From Paralichthys olivaceus (Eukaryota; Chordata; Actinopteri; Pleuronectiformes; Paralichthyidae), in NCBI RefSeq assembly GCF_024713975.1, contig NC_091116.1, positions 3,000,463 to 3,064,462 of the forward strand: a stretch of 64,000 nucleotides of DNA, in the 5' to 3' direction. The notes below the pieces were generated by a model. It was not told the origin of the DNA, did no database searches, and saw only the letters and a program-made list of their open reading frames with translations. Positions 12,016-23,475 of this stretch are shown here, piece after piece (position 1 is the first letter of the stretch; each line of letters opens with the position of its first letter). A program made the position numbers and the translations under genes.

Positions 12016-12160
12016 TGGTTGTAACTGAACCATTGATCTTTTCAGGAATCTACATGCTGAGATCTCCTCTGCCCCTCATATACCTGAACAACCACACAGT
12101 AAGATGTATCATACGGCTAATCTTGAGTATTATTGGGCCCCAATCCGCTCCTCCTTCAAG

Positions 12161-12356
12161 ATGACCCTCATCCTGCTCATCATGAACAACCTGCTGCCCA
12201 TCACCAGGGGGACGCCTCTCATCAGTGAGTGTCCGACCCCTGTGATGCTGGAAAGGGAACATTTCTTGGTAGAAAGTAGTTCCACTGCTCAGTGCATCAT
12301 CCCTCCAATGAAGAGGAGCAACACAGTCACAGTCTTCTTTAACCCAGCTACTAGAG
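12161..12356 (+). CDS. Exon-like ORF, possible secreted/receptor N-terminus
   Basis: Outside any repeat that I recognise, ATG 12161 opens 'MTLILLIMNNLLPITRG', a hydrophobic stretch like a signal peptide, followed by a cysteine-containing segment ('SECPTPVMLEREHF', 'STAQCIIPP', 'VTVFFNP') and a possible donor AG|GTAT at 12356. The frame is also open upstream to a possible acceptor (TTTTCAG) at 12046. The cysteine spacing is reminiscent of an Ig-type domain as in IL-1-receptor-like proteins, but this is a guess. It may be a lone pseudo-exon; no neighbouring exon is visible. Confidence 0.3.
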
Positions 12357-12599
12357 GTATATTGATATTATCTATACAATTTATATATCTATATCTATAT
12401 ATTATTTATATAAATTATGCTGAACAAGTCATGAAAACTTTAATCAGACAGTTGGAATAAGTGGTTCTGACCAAGCAACATTCAGTGGAAGTAGAGCAAA
12501 ACTGTTGTCCTCTTTCAGATGATATTTCTTCTATTTGTCTTTTACAAAGTACCCTGAGCAAATAGATAATAATGTATGAGATGGAGAACATATTTTCCT

Positions 12600-12935
12600 C
12601 CTCTACAATCCCTCTTTTCTAGATCCTGTGCAAACTTGATGAATGGAAGGGGAGGAACCCATTTAATGTGGATGCAGGTGTGGATTCAGTTTTTTAAATT
12701 TTTTTCACTTTCACAGGAAATTCTCGACATTTTATGTAAAAAATATGTTCCTCTCCATCAGGGAATCGACCCCGGTCTCCCGCGCAGCAGCCGTGGATTG
12801 TTTAGCTAAACGGCCCTAAACACATTCCCATTCATTGTCTATGGTAGTGCTAAACCACTATAGACGTAATGCTCCTCCCGTAATGTCACTGAAAATTTTG
12901 GCGCTGTTTCAGCTTCATCTCCAGTTCTCGGGAGT
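12600..12935 (-). repeat. tRNA-like dispersed repeat R, copy 2
   Basis: Minus-strand copy closely matching 37828-38205. Read on the minus strand it has 'GGGCCGTTTAGCTAAACAAT' (A-box-like), 'GCGGGAGACCGGGG' and 'TCGATTCCCTGATGG' (B-box/T-arm-like), then an AT-rich tail with 'TACATAAAATG' and 'CACATTAAATGGGTTCC'. The head resembles a tRNA D-arm to T-arm region, suggesting a tRNA-derived SINE. The LINE-B 3' end joins it at about 12930. Confidence 0.65.
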
Positions 12936-13387
12936 CAGGGTCGAGGGGAAGTCTGAACAAATGAGTCTTGAGTCTTTTGCGGAAGATGGAATGCGATTCC
13001 GCTGTCCTGACATTGGTCGGGAGTTTGTTCCACCACTGATGTGCTAAAACAGAGAAGAGTCGCAACTTCGCTGAGTGGGCTTTGTTTGCTCTCAGTGATG
13101 GGGGTACCAGTCGGCCAGCTGATGTAGATGAGCAAAGTGTTCTCGCTGGGGCATGTGGTCTGACTAGTGTTTGAAGGTAGACAGGTGCAGTTGCATTGAC
13201 GGCCTTGAAGGCCAGCACCATCATCTTGAATCGGATGCTGGCCCCAACAGGAAGCCAGTGGAGGTCACGGAGGAGGGGGGTCACATGGGACAATTTGGGA
13301 AGATTGTAAACGAGGCACGCTGCAGCGTTCTGGATACGCTGCAACGGTTTAGCTGCAGAGGCTGGGAGTCCAGCCAAGAGGGAGTTC
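12886..13387 (-). mobile_element. L2-type LINE family B, ORF2 C-terminus (copy 1, distal part)
   Basis: The minus-strand frame encodes the end of an L2/CR1-like ORF2: 'PLQRIQNAAACLVYNLPK', 'PLLRDLHWLPVGASIRFKMM', 'LVRPHAPARTL', 'NKLPTNVRTAES'. It is separated from the rest of the same copy (14947-16923) by the L2-A fragment at 13388-14946. The two plus-strand relatives at 28208-29137 and 35664-37924 are closely similar in this part. Confidence 0.85.
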
Positions 13388-14946
13388 AGTTCAATTCAAT
13401 TTTATTTATATAGCGCCAATTCATAATTTACATTATCTCAAGGCACTTTACATTTAAAGGTCAAGACCTTAAAACAATATTAACATAGAGAAACCCAACA
13501 GTTCCCACAATGAGCAAGCACAGGCGACTGTGGAGAGGAAAAACTCCCTCATTAACAGGGAGAAACCTCTGGCAGAACCAGGCTCAATGTGGGCGGTCAT
13601 CTGCCTCGACCGGTTGGGGTGACGAAAGAAAAGTAAGGGGGGAGGAAAGGAGAGATGGGTGGAAAGCGGGGGAGAGAAGAGAGAGATGAGGTGGAGAGAG
13701 AGAGACCGGGAACAATTTGGCACCATCAGTATCAAGGCTGACTATAAAAATAACAATGTAGTGATCTACAACAGGATTATATATATTAATCAATTACTGA
13801 GTTATTGTAATAAATGATGACAATGGTGATGGTAGTCGTTAGAGTTCAGAGTTATCTGAAACAATATAGAGAGAAGAGCCAGAGGGACTATGGGAGGACA
13901 AAGTGACACTTTGACATGATGACATGTTAAAACTAATAAATAAATAAATAAACAGGTGTGGGGGGGCAGAGAGACAGAGGGAAGTGAAGAAGTGCTCAGT
14001 GCATAATGGGAGTTCCCCCAGCAGTCTAAACCTATAGCAGCACAACTAAGGGATGGTTCAGGACTCACCTGATCCAGCCCTTACTATAGGCTTTGTCAAA
14101 GAGGAAGGTTTTTAGTTTTACTTTAAATGCTGGGACAGTGTCTGCCTCCCGAACCCAGAGTGGGAGCTGGTTCCATAGGAGAGGAGCCTGATAGCTTAAT
14201 GTTCTACCTCCTGCTCTACTCTTACAGACTCTTGGAACCACTAGAGACCCTGTGTTTTGGGAACGAAGTGAGCTACTTGGATAATAAGGTGTTATCAGCT
14301 CTTTGATATATGAGGGGGCGTGATTGTTGAGGGCTTTAAAAGTGAGGAGCAGGATCTTGAATTCTATTCTAAATTTTACCGGGAGCCAATGTAAGGAAGC
14401 TAAGACAGGAGTGATATGATCTCTCCTTCTAGTTCCTGTCAGCACTCGTTCTGCAGCATTTTGGACCAACTGGAGACTTTTAACAGTCTTCATGGAGCAT
14501 CCTACTAATAGAGAGTTGCAGTAATCTAATCTAGAGGTTACAAACGCGTGGACTAGTTTTTCAGCATCCTGCTTAGACAGGATGTTTCTAATTTTGGTAA
14601 TATTGCGTAGATGGAAGAAAGCCGTCCTAGACACTAGTTTAATATGGGGGTCAAATGACATGTCTTGGTCGAACAACACTCCAAGGTTCCTCACAGTGGA
14701 GCTGGAAGCCAGACAGTGTTTCTTTGAGATGTTTAGGGCCAATTACAACAACCTCAGTTTTGTCTGAGTTTAAAAGTAGAAAATTTTGGGTCATCCAGGC
14801 CTTGATATCTTTGAGACATTCCTGAAGTTGAACTAGGCGATTAGATTCATCATGCTTCATGGAAATATACAATTGGGTGTCGTCTGCATAGCAGTGGAAT
14901 TGTATGTGGTGCTGTCTGATAATGTTGCCTAACATTAGGCAACATT
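13388..14946 (-). mobile_element. L2-A copy 2, 5'-truncated, inserted in L2-B
   Basis: A minus-strand relative of 5620-7186: the 3' tail (TTGAA repeats) is at 13388, then the 3' UTR, the ORF2 C-terminus (14065-14742 frame, 'SSSTVRNLGVLFDQDMSFDP') and the RT end with 'CYADDTQLYISMKHDESN' near 14870. The truncated 5' end carries a 12-bp foldback: AATGTTGCCTAA and its inverse TTAGGCAACATT at 14921-14932 and 14935-14946, after which L2-B sequence resumes. About 95 bp of L2-B are missing at the insertion when compared with 28590-28700. Confidence 0.88.
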
Positions 14947-16923
14947 TGTAGAGGGCAGACCTGCAGGATCGGGCCACAGCAGTGATGTTGGGGGGCGCAG
15001 GACAGTCCATCGTCTAGGATTACGCCCAGGTTCCTTGCCGTCGACGAAGATGGTACCGTGACATCCTCGACAGTGACTTACAGGTCCATAAGAGGGCAGT
15101 ATTTCCCCGCGATGAAGAGCAGTTCAGTTGTCGAAGGTTGAATTTGAGGTGATGCGTAGCTGTCCAAGCGGAGATGTCTGCCAGACATTCCGAGATGCAC
15201 GTCACAACGTGGGTGCTGGAGGAGGATGTGGGAAGAGAGAGGAACAGTTGGGTGTCGTCAGCATAACAGTGGTAAGAGAATCCATGCGATGTGATTGCAG
15301 AGCCTAGCGATCGAGTGTATAGTGAAAACAGAAGTGGTCCTAATACTGAGCTTTGAGGGACACCAGTTTCCAGAAGGCAGGGATTGGACAAGGAGCCATT
15401 CCATGTGACCTGAAAGGTGCGATTTGTCAGGTATGATGTGAACCAGGTCAGAGCAGAGTCAGCAATGCCAAGTTCAGCCAGAGTGGAGAGGAGGATTTGG
15501 TAGTTGACTGAGTCAAACGCAGAGGATAAGTCAAGGAGAATGAGGACTGACGAGTCGGACGAGGCTCTGGCGGCACCGAGAAACTCAGTCACTGTGAGGA
15601 GGGCCGTCTCAGTGGAGTGACCAGTCCTGTAGCCTGACTGATTAGGGTAAAGGAAGTCATTTTCTGAAAGATAGGAGGACAGTTGGTCTTAGACTGCATG
15701 TTCCAGTGTTATAGAGAGGAATGAAAGAAGAGATACAGGTCTGTAGTTTCAGATGTCAGCTGAGTCTAGGGTGGGTTTCTTTAGGAGTGGCTTTACCATG
15801 GCTGTCTTGAAAGGAGCTGGAATAATGCCTGAAGTGAGGGAGGAGTTGATCGGAGTGGTGAGGAATGGCAGGATGTCATGAGAGATGTCTTGGCGAAGGG
15901 AGGAGGGAATCGGGTCAAGGGAACAGGTGGTGGCACGGTTAGACGTCACTAGCGTGAGAACATCTTCAGAGGAGAGAGGGCTGAAGCAGGTAAGGCCATC
16001 AGAGGTGAGGTTTGGGGGAGGTGCTTTCTGGATGGGCATAGGAGTAAATGAGGAGCTGATGTCTTTTACTTTCTTGGTAAAGTAAGTTGGAAAGTCATCA
16101 GCAGTGAGGGAGGAAGGAGGGTGAGGAGAAGGAGGGGTGAGGAGAGAAGAGAATAAGCAGAATAGTTTCCTGGGGTTGGAGGCAGAGGAGTTGATCTTTG
16201 ACAGGTAGAAGGCAGATTTAGCTGCTGATACTGTTGAGGTGAAGTCAGAGAGGATGTGGTGCTAATGGGCAAGGTCATCAGGATGATGTGATTTTCTCCA
16301 TTTTCTCTCTGCTGCTCGTAGCACCGATCTATTGGTTCGCAGAGATTCAGACAGCCAGGGAAGGGGGGTGGGTGATCGTGCCGGTAGGTAGGTGAGAGGA
16401 TATAGAGCATCTAAAGAGGACAAGAGGGAGGATAGCAGAGTGGAGGAGGCTTCCTCAGTGGACATTAGTGAAAATTGGTCTGTAGATGGTAGTGAGGAAA
16501 GAACAGTAGAGGAGAGAGCAGAGGGAGAGAGGGATTTCAGATTGCAGCGGGTAATGACTGTGTGAGGCCTGGGGGCGAGGGAGGTGGTGAATTTTAAGGG
16601 GAGAGAGAAAGTGACAGCGTGGTGGTCAGACACAGTGAGTGGGGTAACAGAGGGTGGTGAGGTACTACAGGATCTTGTGAAGACAAGATCGAGTTGGTTC
16701 CCAGCCCGGTGGGTTGGTGGAGAGGGGAAGAGGGTGAGGTCAAATGTGGAGAAGAAGTCAATGAATTCAGAGGAGCGCAGCTTCTCTGGGGGATGTTGAA
16801 ATCACCCAGGACAACGAGCGGTGTGCCATCGTCAGGGGAGCAGCTCAGGCAGTGTTTTCTGGAGTGATCCAGGTCTCGGTAAGGGCCAGGAAGTGAAGAG
16901 TCTGCAGGGAAGCATAGTAACAT
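14947..16923 (-). mobile_element. L2-B copy 1, endonuclease to RT part
   Basis: Minus-strand frames encode, from 16923 down, an endonuclease fragment ('VVLGDFNIPQRSCAPLNS', 'MSDHHAVTFSLPLKF'), a linker, and RT blocks ('TTCSLDPIPSSL', '[15 protein letters not shown]', 'LLDLSSAFDSVNYQIL', 'VLGPLLFSLYTRSLG', 'YHCYADDTQLFLSL'). Several frames are used, so it is dead. It is 5'-truncated at about 16923. The family differs from L2-A in sequence throughout but has the same domain order. Confidence 0.88.
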
Positions 16924-17116
16924 AATTGACAGATATGTATGTCACGTTGTCTTAGGGAAAGTCTTTGCATTTTATATATAATAACATCGATATGTGTGCT
17001 TTTCTGTTCCTACTGCATATACAGTAGTAGTAAGTAGCGTGAGCTTAACTTAGCAACACCACAACAAAACTTTACTGTAAGGTTATAAAGTTAATGTTAT
17101 TTCCGTGGGACATGAA
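16924..17116. other. Short spacer, no gene seen
   Basis: AT-rich sequence between two minus-strand LINE fragments; it ends at the TTGAA tail of the next L2-A copy. Confidence 0.4.
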
Positions 17117-19391
17117 TTCAATTCAATTCAATTTTATTTATATAGCGCCAATTCATAATTTACATTATCTCAAGGCACTTTACATTTAAAGGTCAAGGCC
17201 TTAAAACAATATTAACGTAGAGAAACCCAACAGTTCCCACAATGAGCAAGCACAGGCGACTGTGGAGAGGAAACACTCCCTCATTAACAGGGAGAAACCT
17301 CTGGCAGAACCAGGCTCAATGTGGGCAGTCATCTGCCTCGACCGGTTGGGGTGAGGAAAGAAAAGGAAGGGGGAGGAAAGGAGAGATGGGTGGAAAGCGG
17401 GGGAGAGAATAGAGAGATGAGGTGGAGAGAGAGAGACCGGGAACAATTGGGCACCATCAGTATCAGGGCTGATTATAACAATAACAATGTAGTGATCTAC
17501 AACAGGATTATATATATTAATGAATTACTGAGTTATTGTAATTAATGATAACAATGGTGATGGTAGTCGTTTTTGTCCTGCAGCCAGAGTTATCTGAAAC
17601 GAGAGAGAGAGAAGAGCCAGAGGGACTATGGGAGGACAAAGTGACACTTTGACATGATGACATGTTAAAATAAATAAATAAATAAATAAACAGGTGTGGG
17701 GGGGCAGAGAGACAGAGGGAAGTGATGAAGTGCTCAGTGCATGATGGGAGTTCCCCCAGCAGTCTGCTTTGGTGCTGTCTAATAATGTTGCCTAAGGGGA
17801 GCATATATAAGGTGAAGAGTATTGGTCCAAGGACAGAACCTTGTGGAACTCCATGATTAACTTTCATGTGCATGGAGGAGTCATTGTTAACGTTAACAAA
17901 TTGGAATCTATCTGATAAATATGATTTGAACCAGTGTAGTGCTGTTCCTTTAATTCCTATATGTTGTTCTAATCTCTGTAGCAGAATCTTATGATCTATT
18001 GTGTCAAATGCTGCACTAAGGTCCAACAAGACGAGGACAGAGACAAGTCCATCATCTGATGCCATAAGAAGGTCATTGGTGACTTTCAATAGTGCTGTTT
18101 CTGTGCTGTGATGGGTTCTAAATCCTGACTGAAATTTTTCCAATAAACCGTTACTATCTAAGTAACCACACAGCTGGTTAGAAACGGCTTTTTCTAGGAT
18201 TTTGGAAATGAAGGGCAGGTTGGATATGGGTCTAGAGTTAGCTAAAACCTCTGGATCAAGCGTAGGCTTTTTAAGCAGAGGTTTAATAACGGCTACCTTA
18301 AAAGCCTGTGGTACGTAGCAGGTTAGCAAAGACATATTAATCTGATTTAAAATGGAACGGTCAATTAGGGGGAGGACTTCTTTAAAAAGTCTAGTTGGAA
18401 CAGCTGACAAGTAGTTGGTTTAGATGATGAAACTAACGAGGTCAGTTCAGGAAGATCAATAGAGTAAAATTTGTTTAGACATAAATCTGGTGCTATGGTT
18501 TCAGGACCAAACAATGTATTAGTGTTATTCACTGAGAGGAGGTGGTGGATTTTATCCCTGATGGTTGTAATTTTATCAGTGAAGAAGCTCATGAAGTCAT
18601 TGCTTCTCAGATCTAGAGGAATAGATGGGTCAGTAGAGGTGTGACTTTCTGTCAGCCTGGCTACAGTGCTGAAGAGGAACCTGGGGTTGTTCCTATTTTC
18701 ATCTATTAGTAATGAATATTAAGAGGTTCGGGCATTTCTAAGTGCTTTTTTGTAATTTATAAGGCTATTCTTCCAGGCTAGGTGGAAGTCTTGGCGAGTG
18801 GTGGAACGCCACTTCCTTTCTGGCTTCCGCGATGTCCGTTTTAGAACGTGCGTTTGGGAATTATACCATGGAGCTAATCTCCTCTGACTTACTTTCTTCT
18901 TTTTTAATGGGGCGACAGCTTCAAGTGCTGTTTTTAGTGAGGCTGCAGTACTATTTACAAAGTTATCAACTAGTGTGGGAGTAAGGTTTTGATAATCTTC
19001 TTGTATTGTACTGACACATGGCTGAGAGGGAAGGGAAGAGGGGAGCAGTTCTTTAAATTTGTGAACAGTTTTGTCGGATAGACATCGACTATAATAGAAT
19101 TTCCGTCCAGAATTGACGTAATTAACAATTCTGAATTCAAATGTAAGTAAAAAATGGTCAGACAGAAGAGGGTTCTGTTGGAATAGTTATATTTTCTATG
19201 TCAATGCCATATGTCAGGACAAGATCAAGAGTGTGATTCAGGCAGTGGGTCGGTTGATTCACATGTTGAGTGAAACCAATCGAGTCTATTATTGATTTAA
19301 ATGCTGAACTAAGGCTGTCATTGGCAACATCTACATGAATATTGAAATCACCTGCTATAATGATCTGATCTGTTTTAAGAACTGTTTTAAG
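17117..19391 (-). mobile_element. L2-A copy 3, internally deleted
   Basis: Begins with the inverted TTGAA tail at 17117 and the 3' UTR. At about 17765 the 3' UTR is joined directly to RT sequence upstream of the YADD box, so about 870 bp (equivalent of 5650-6525) are missing. RT and linker follow ('[20 protein letters not shown]', '[13 protein letters not shown]'), then the endonuclease C-terminal part up to 19391, where the copy is truncated. Reading frames are broken, including near 18410 and 18720. The deletion fuses RT and UTR sequence into one artificial frame (17517-18410) that should not be taken as a gene. Confidence 0.88.
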
Positions 19392-19889
19392 ATAATTGCA
19401 TTTATCACTGCAGAAATCTTTTGTGATTTACCTCTAAACCTCTGATCAAATTATTATTATTATTGGGATCAGATGTTTTTTCCGTTCCCATAACCCCTTT
19501 TGGTCCAAAGTTCTAAAACTTTCAATACCAATTGTTTTTGTTCTCCTTTGCCTAATATAACATGGAGATCAGAATTTGATACCTTTCCAGTCAGTCAATC
19601 TAAGCTACTGAGACAACACAATGATTGAACACACAAGAAAGTGTTACTTACAGAGGTGAGGGAAGAGTTAAGAATCTTCCATTGATATGCATATATCAAA
19701 TCCTCTAGTTACATCTACGCCTTGTGATGTTAAAATTAGCATATTACTCAATGAACACATCAAATCTCTACCAATAAAATCTATCAGCCAGCGTGGTGAC
19801 AACAAAAATTAATGTTTAAAATTTCCTTAACCTCATTTTAACAAAACAATGGTACAGATTATCTCTCTATATACTGTCCCCAGCTCCAC
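19392..19889. other. No gene seen
   Basis: AT-rich spacer with a short (ATT)n run near 19451-19465. I find no gene or known repeat. Confidence 0.4.
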
Positions 19890-21180
19890 CGCTACTCAAT
19901 CGCACTATGTGTATTGGTTCTCAGGACAATCCCTGATCTAATGTCCAATTTTGCCACATTTGAAACAAGCGTCAGTTCTTCCACGTCCCCTTCCTCTCCG
20001 TCCATGACTTTTCTTGTGCCCGCAGACTTGGTTTTGATATGCTGCCAGTTGTCCTTTTTCTTTTTCTTGCTGTTCAAGAGTTTTCCTGCATGATCAGCAT
20101 GACCCCGTGGTGGATTCACCATTCTCCACTCCTGTGCAGAGACGGATCTTGCCACTTTCGAATACTGAGTCCCCATCTCAGTCATCAGCAGTCTCTGCTG
20201 TTCAGTGCTGGTTCCAGTTGCACTGCATACCGCTCCCCCACTTAACACTTGTGGGAGAGATCAAATGGTAGGTTCTTTCATATTGGTGAATGTCCATGGT
20301 CTGGAGATCAGCTGAGTGTTTCCATCTCCTGCAGCCACCTCCACCATCGGTGCTTGCAGGGTTGCATTCAAATCATAAATTGCCTCCTTCCCGGTTCGCC
20401 GTGGAGTATGTGAGTGGTGCATGATGGAGGCCTATCCACCTCCTCTGCTGCAACAAGGTCGAGGTCTGGATGGAGGTTAGGGACAGCTGGAGCTGCCGCC
20501 TGCGCCCTCTGCACCGGTAGCAGCTGAGTGTCCTGCTGGTCATCGCACTGCACCGCTGCTGGCTGTAGTTGTCCTCTCGGTGGAGCTGAGTCCAGATCAG
20601 GGTCTAGTCGGACACACTGAGACTTGGAGATTAGTTCAATGCCTACCTTCTGTAAACTGTCCCTGATATTCACTTCAGTTAACCAAAATTCACACGCTCC
20701 AGTACAAATATCCCTACATTTCTTTTTTCCTTCTAATAGTTCCTCACTAACTCGTTCCTCTCTAACTCTACACTTACTATCACTTATTAACATATACTGA
20801 ACATTAAGAAAAGAAAGTGGATTAGCATTATCCTTATCTTTCTTTCCTTTGCCAATGTTTAAACCGATTTCTCTAATAGGTTGTCTCAGCAGTTTTAACA
20901 TAACTCTTATTTATCAATTTAAACTCCCCATTTGTTCAACAAAATACAAAATTTGGAGGACCAAAGTTATGCTGATATGGGAAAAGACATTTACAAATTC
21001 CCTAATTTATTTTAATCCGTTCTTTTTAATTTACTTTTGTTAAAAATGTGTTGTTAGGATTTTAATTTTAGGATTTAAGTCTTTCTTAATAACCTCAAAA
21101 AGCCAATTATACCCCTAATATACTTAAGTTTACTTAAATGTACTTACCTTTGGGGGTTGAGAACTTCTCTTAAAGCAGAT
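19890..21180 (-). pseudogene. Endogenous retrovirus gag remnant
   Basis: On the minus strand a matrix-like segment ('FPYQHNFGPPNFVFC', near 20950) is followed by disrupted capsid-region sequence and, at 19929-19970, a zinc knuckle of the form CxxCxxxxHxxxxC ('CFKCGKIGH'), with an in-frame TAG at 19938-19940 directly after the histidine. Frameshifts and stops occur throughout. Only gag is present: no protease, RT or env lies downstream, where L2-A copy 3 begins after a spacer. With the LTR at 21846-22320 it forms the 5' end of an ERV-type element in minus orientation. Class assignment (ERV1-like) is inference. Confidence 0.75.
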
Positions 21181-21823
21181 TCATGGCAGTGTCGAGATGA
21201 TCCTGGCTCAGGTCTCAGTCCTTCAGTCCCAGTCACATCTCCAGTGCAAAACTCTATTTACTATATTATATCATAGTTTGTTAAATCATGAACTCGACGT
21301 CAGAACCCAATATAACAAGTGTATTAAAATCAACAAACACTCCGTATATTCCTATTATTATATCTTGTATATATCCATACTCCTTAACTCTGTGACCTCC
21401 TCTCAGATCACCAACCTGCTTATTCTAATACCATACTCATTAGTTCCCAATTAACTATGTGACCTTCTCTAAGATCACTAAGAGGCTTATTCTATATTAA
21501 CTCTGTGGTCTCCAAGACCACCCGTGATCTCCAAGATCACCCAAAGCTTCCTTGATTCTACATCGGTTCCAAACCTTGCCATGCCGACACGTCTGTCACT
21601 CACCCTGTGAGAGAACCGTTTCCCTTCTGAATTTGTCTTCCCAGAAAGACAGTGTCTTTGTGCTAATTGGTCCGCTGGATCACAGCAGTGAGAGCACTCT
21701 TTGGTTCTCAGGCATCAGGCCCTCACGTCTCTACCTTCTTTTGTCAAGGAGGTTGAGGTCCCAGACTCCCTGCGCAGTTTTACCTTTCAGCCCTGAGATC
21801 CAGAGTGTCTTCTCACAAGAGTG
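21181..21823 (-). other. ERV leader region
   Basis: Sequence between the gag remnant and the primer binding site on the minus strand. It holds no long meaningful frame and would correspond to the untranslated leader and packaging region of the provirus. Confidence 0.45.
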
Positions 21824-21841
21824 ATCCTGCCGACAACACCA
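21824..21841 (-). promoter_or_regulatory. ERV primer binding site, tRNA-Ser-like
   Basis: Four bases after the LTR end, the minus strand reads TGGTGTTGTCGGCAGGAT. It begins with the TGG expected opposite a tRNA CCA end. It matches the complement of the 3' end of vertebrate tRNA-Ser (ATCCTGCCGACTACG plus CCA) at 16 of 18 positions by my reading. Confidence 0.65.
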
Positions 21842-21845
21842 AAAT

Positions 21846-22320
21846 TGTGGTGGCAATTTCTGTGAAACAAGCACAAAGTCAAACACTTCTTTCTGAAAGT
21901 TAAATTCAGCATCTGCAGATGGACTCATCAGTACACATCACCTGAATGGCATGCACAAATGAGCAAAGAACATAGGAGAATCAGTGTTCCTATAACTCGC
22001 AGCCCCCTCCCACTAAGCATGCAAAGGTATTTATTACCCTCCTGTAGTTTCTCTCAGTGGAGGAGATATCCTGTCCATTTGTTTACATGTTCTGTGGATG
22101 ACCCCCCTGTGAGACCCCAGGTGTGAGATCCCAATCAGAGATACCAAGAGATACCATAAAGTTGTGGTTTCTCGAGGCCATAAAACTCAAGTCTCTTAAG
22201 CCACCATCATAAACCTTAAGGTTACCCTTTTAGATTACAATTTGGTCAACTCTTTGGTCAGTCATTCACATACATACATCATGCAATTAAACATACACAA
22301 ATGTAAAAATTTCCATTGCA
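21846..22320 (-). mobile_element. ERV 5' LTR (475 bp)
   Basis: The boundaries are TG...CA: the top strand starts TGTGGTGGCAATTTC and ends TTTCCATTGCA. They are supported by a second, internally deleted copy with the same two ends at 23326-23444. On the minus strand an AATAAA signal lies at 22030-22035. The adjoining primer binding site and gag on the same strand identify it as the upstream LTR. No partner LTR is found in the window. Confidence 0.75.
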
Positions 22321-22522
22321 GGAGCAATGTAAGCCATGCTTCAGCATAAGGTCATATATCATCTGGGGCTCAGTGCATCGCACTGTGATCATGTTGGTGG
22401 CAGACCCAGGTGGCAACACTACCAGGCTGTGGGGTTCCTGTCAGGGTGACATGAAACAAACAAACGATTTGTGGAAAAGGAGTATATAAACTTTTCTTTT
22501 TTTTTTTTGAGAAAAAAAAAGT

Positions 22523-22969
22523 TTAAGAGAGGATGTGCTCAGTACTTACATGTCTGCAGGATAGCTTAAACATCATCCTATGGTCTGCAACGGTCAGCTC
22601 TTTTCTTAGGGTCCGACTGCACGCTTTCACCAATGCTACTGTCTTCATGACATTTTCGTAGAAGCTAACTCCTGGCTGAATCTCAGTGTATGTGACACTA
22701 TATTGGTTGACAATTTCAGTCAATGGTTGTTTATCTGTCAACAATAACTCAAAAGCTCCAGAGCCCAATAGATTAAACGTCGGGTCTGCCCATAGCCTCT
22801 TCATTGTAGAGAACAGTTTGGCTATATAACTCCAAACACCAGCGCTGGATAGGTGAGCGCAAATAACTCTCAAATGCTGGGTCTCATTTTCTGTACAGTT
22901 CCACCTGCTCATGTACCACCAAGACCTGATGTGGGTTAATTGATGTGAGGCTGTGGCACACGGCACCAT
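22523..22969 (-). CDS. Unrecognised exon-like ORF, 148 codons
   Basis: An open minus-strand frame without low complexity, containing 'HLSSAGVWSYIAKLFSTMK', 'LGSGAFELLLTDKQPL' and 'VALVKACSRTLRKEL'. It reads into 'CAGACAT' followed by GTAAGTACTG, a strong splice-donor consensus at about 22549, so the last codons may be intron. The frame upstream is open only for a short distance and a stop lies near 23000. I do not recognise the product. It may be one exon of a gene or a transposon remnant; no partner exon was identified. Confidence 0.3.
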   Translation of the reverse strand: MVPCATASHQLTHIRSWWYMSRWNCTENETQHLRVICAHLSSAGVWSYIAKLFSTMKRLWADPTFNLLGSGAFELLLTDKQPLTEIVNQYSVTYTEIQPGVSFYENVMKTVALVKACSRTLRKELTVADHRMMFKLSCRHVSTEHILS

Positions 22970-23325
22970 CGGACAACCACTGTCATGTACTCCATCATCT
23001 TAAAGCTTGTTGAGCAGACAGAGATCTGTTTCTGAGGAGAAACCAAGCACAGAACGATCTTTTCTGCTTTTATGCACTGATGAGGACCTTAAAATGTCCG
23101 TACAGATCTGAATCATCCCACTTCATAAATTTATCCAAACACCCCTTGTTTGTCTCACCAAGGTTTCTCATTTTTTTTAAACGAAAGGTGGTTGGATAAA
23201 TTACAAAATATCTGGTTGGATATACAACATGTGATTGGATAAATGAGAAACCTGACCGGAGCAACGACGTCCGGTCGAATAAACGAGAGGTGGTCGGATA
23301 AATGAAAAAACATCTGGTTGGATAT

Positions 23326-23444
23326 TGTGGTGGCAATTTCTGTGTCTCTTAAGCCACCATCATAAACCTTAAGGTTACCCTTTTTAGATTAACAATTTGG
23401 TCAACCATTGTCCGCTCATGCAATTAAATGTAATTTCCATTACA
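23326..23444 (-). mobile_element. Internally deleted solo ERV LTR
   Basis: Shares the first 19 bp (TGTGGTGGCAATTTCTGTG) and the last ~100 bp (from CTCTTAAGCCACCATCATAA to TTCCATTACA) of the LTR at 21846-22320 and lacks the middle ~350 bp. No internal retroviral sequence is attached. Confidence 0.7.
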
Positions 23445-23475
23445 GGTTAAAACAAATAGGAGAATGTAACAAACT

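Noticed and set aside
17517..18410. 297-codon frame that looks like a fusion of RT with a new C-terminus
   Set aside because: The C-terminal part is L2-A 3' UTR joined by an internal deletion; it is not a functional fusion.
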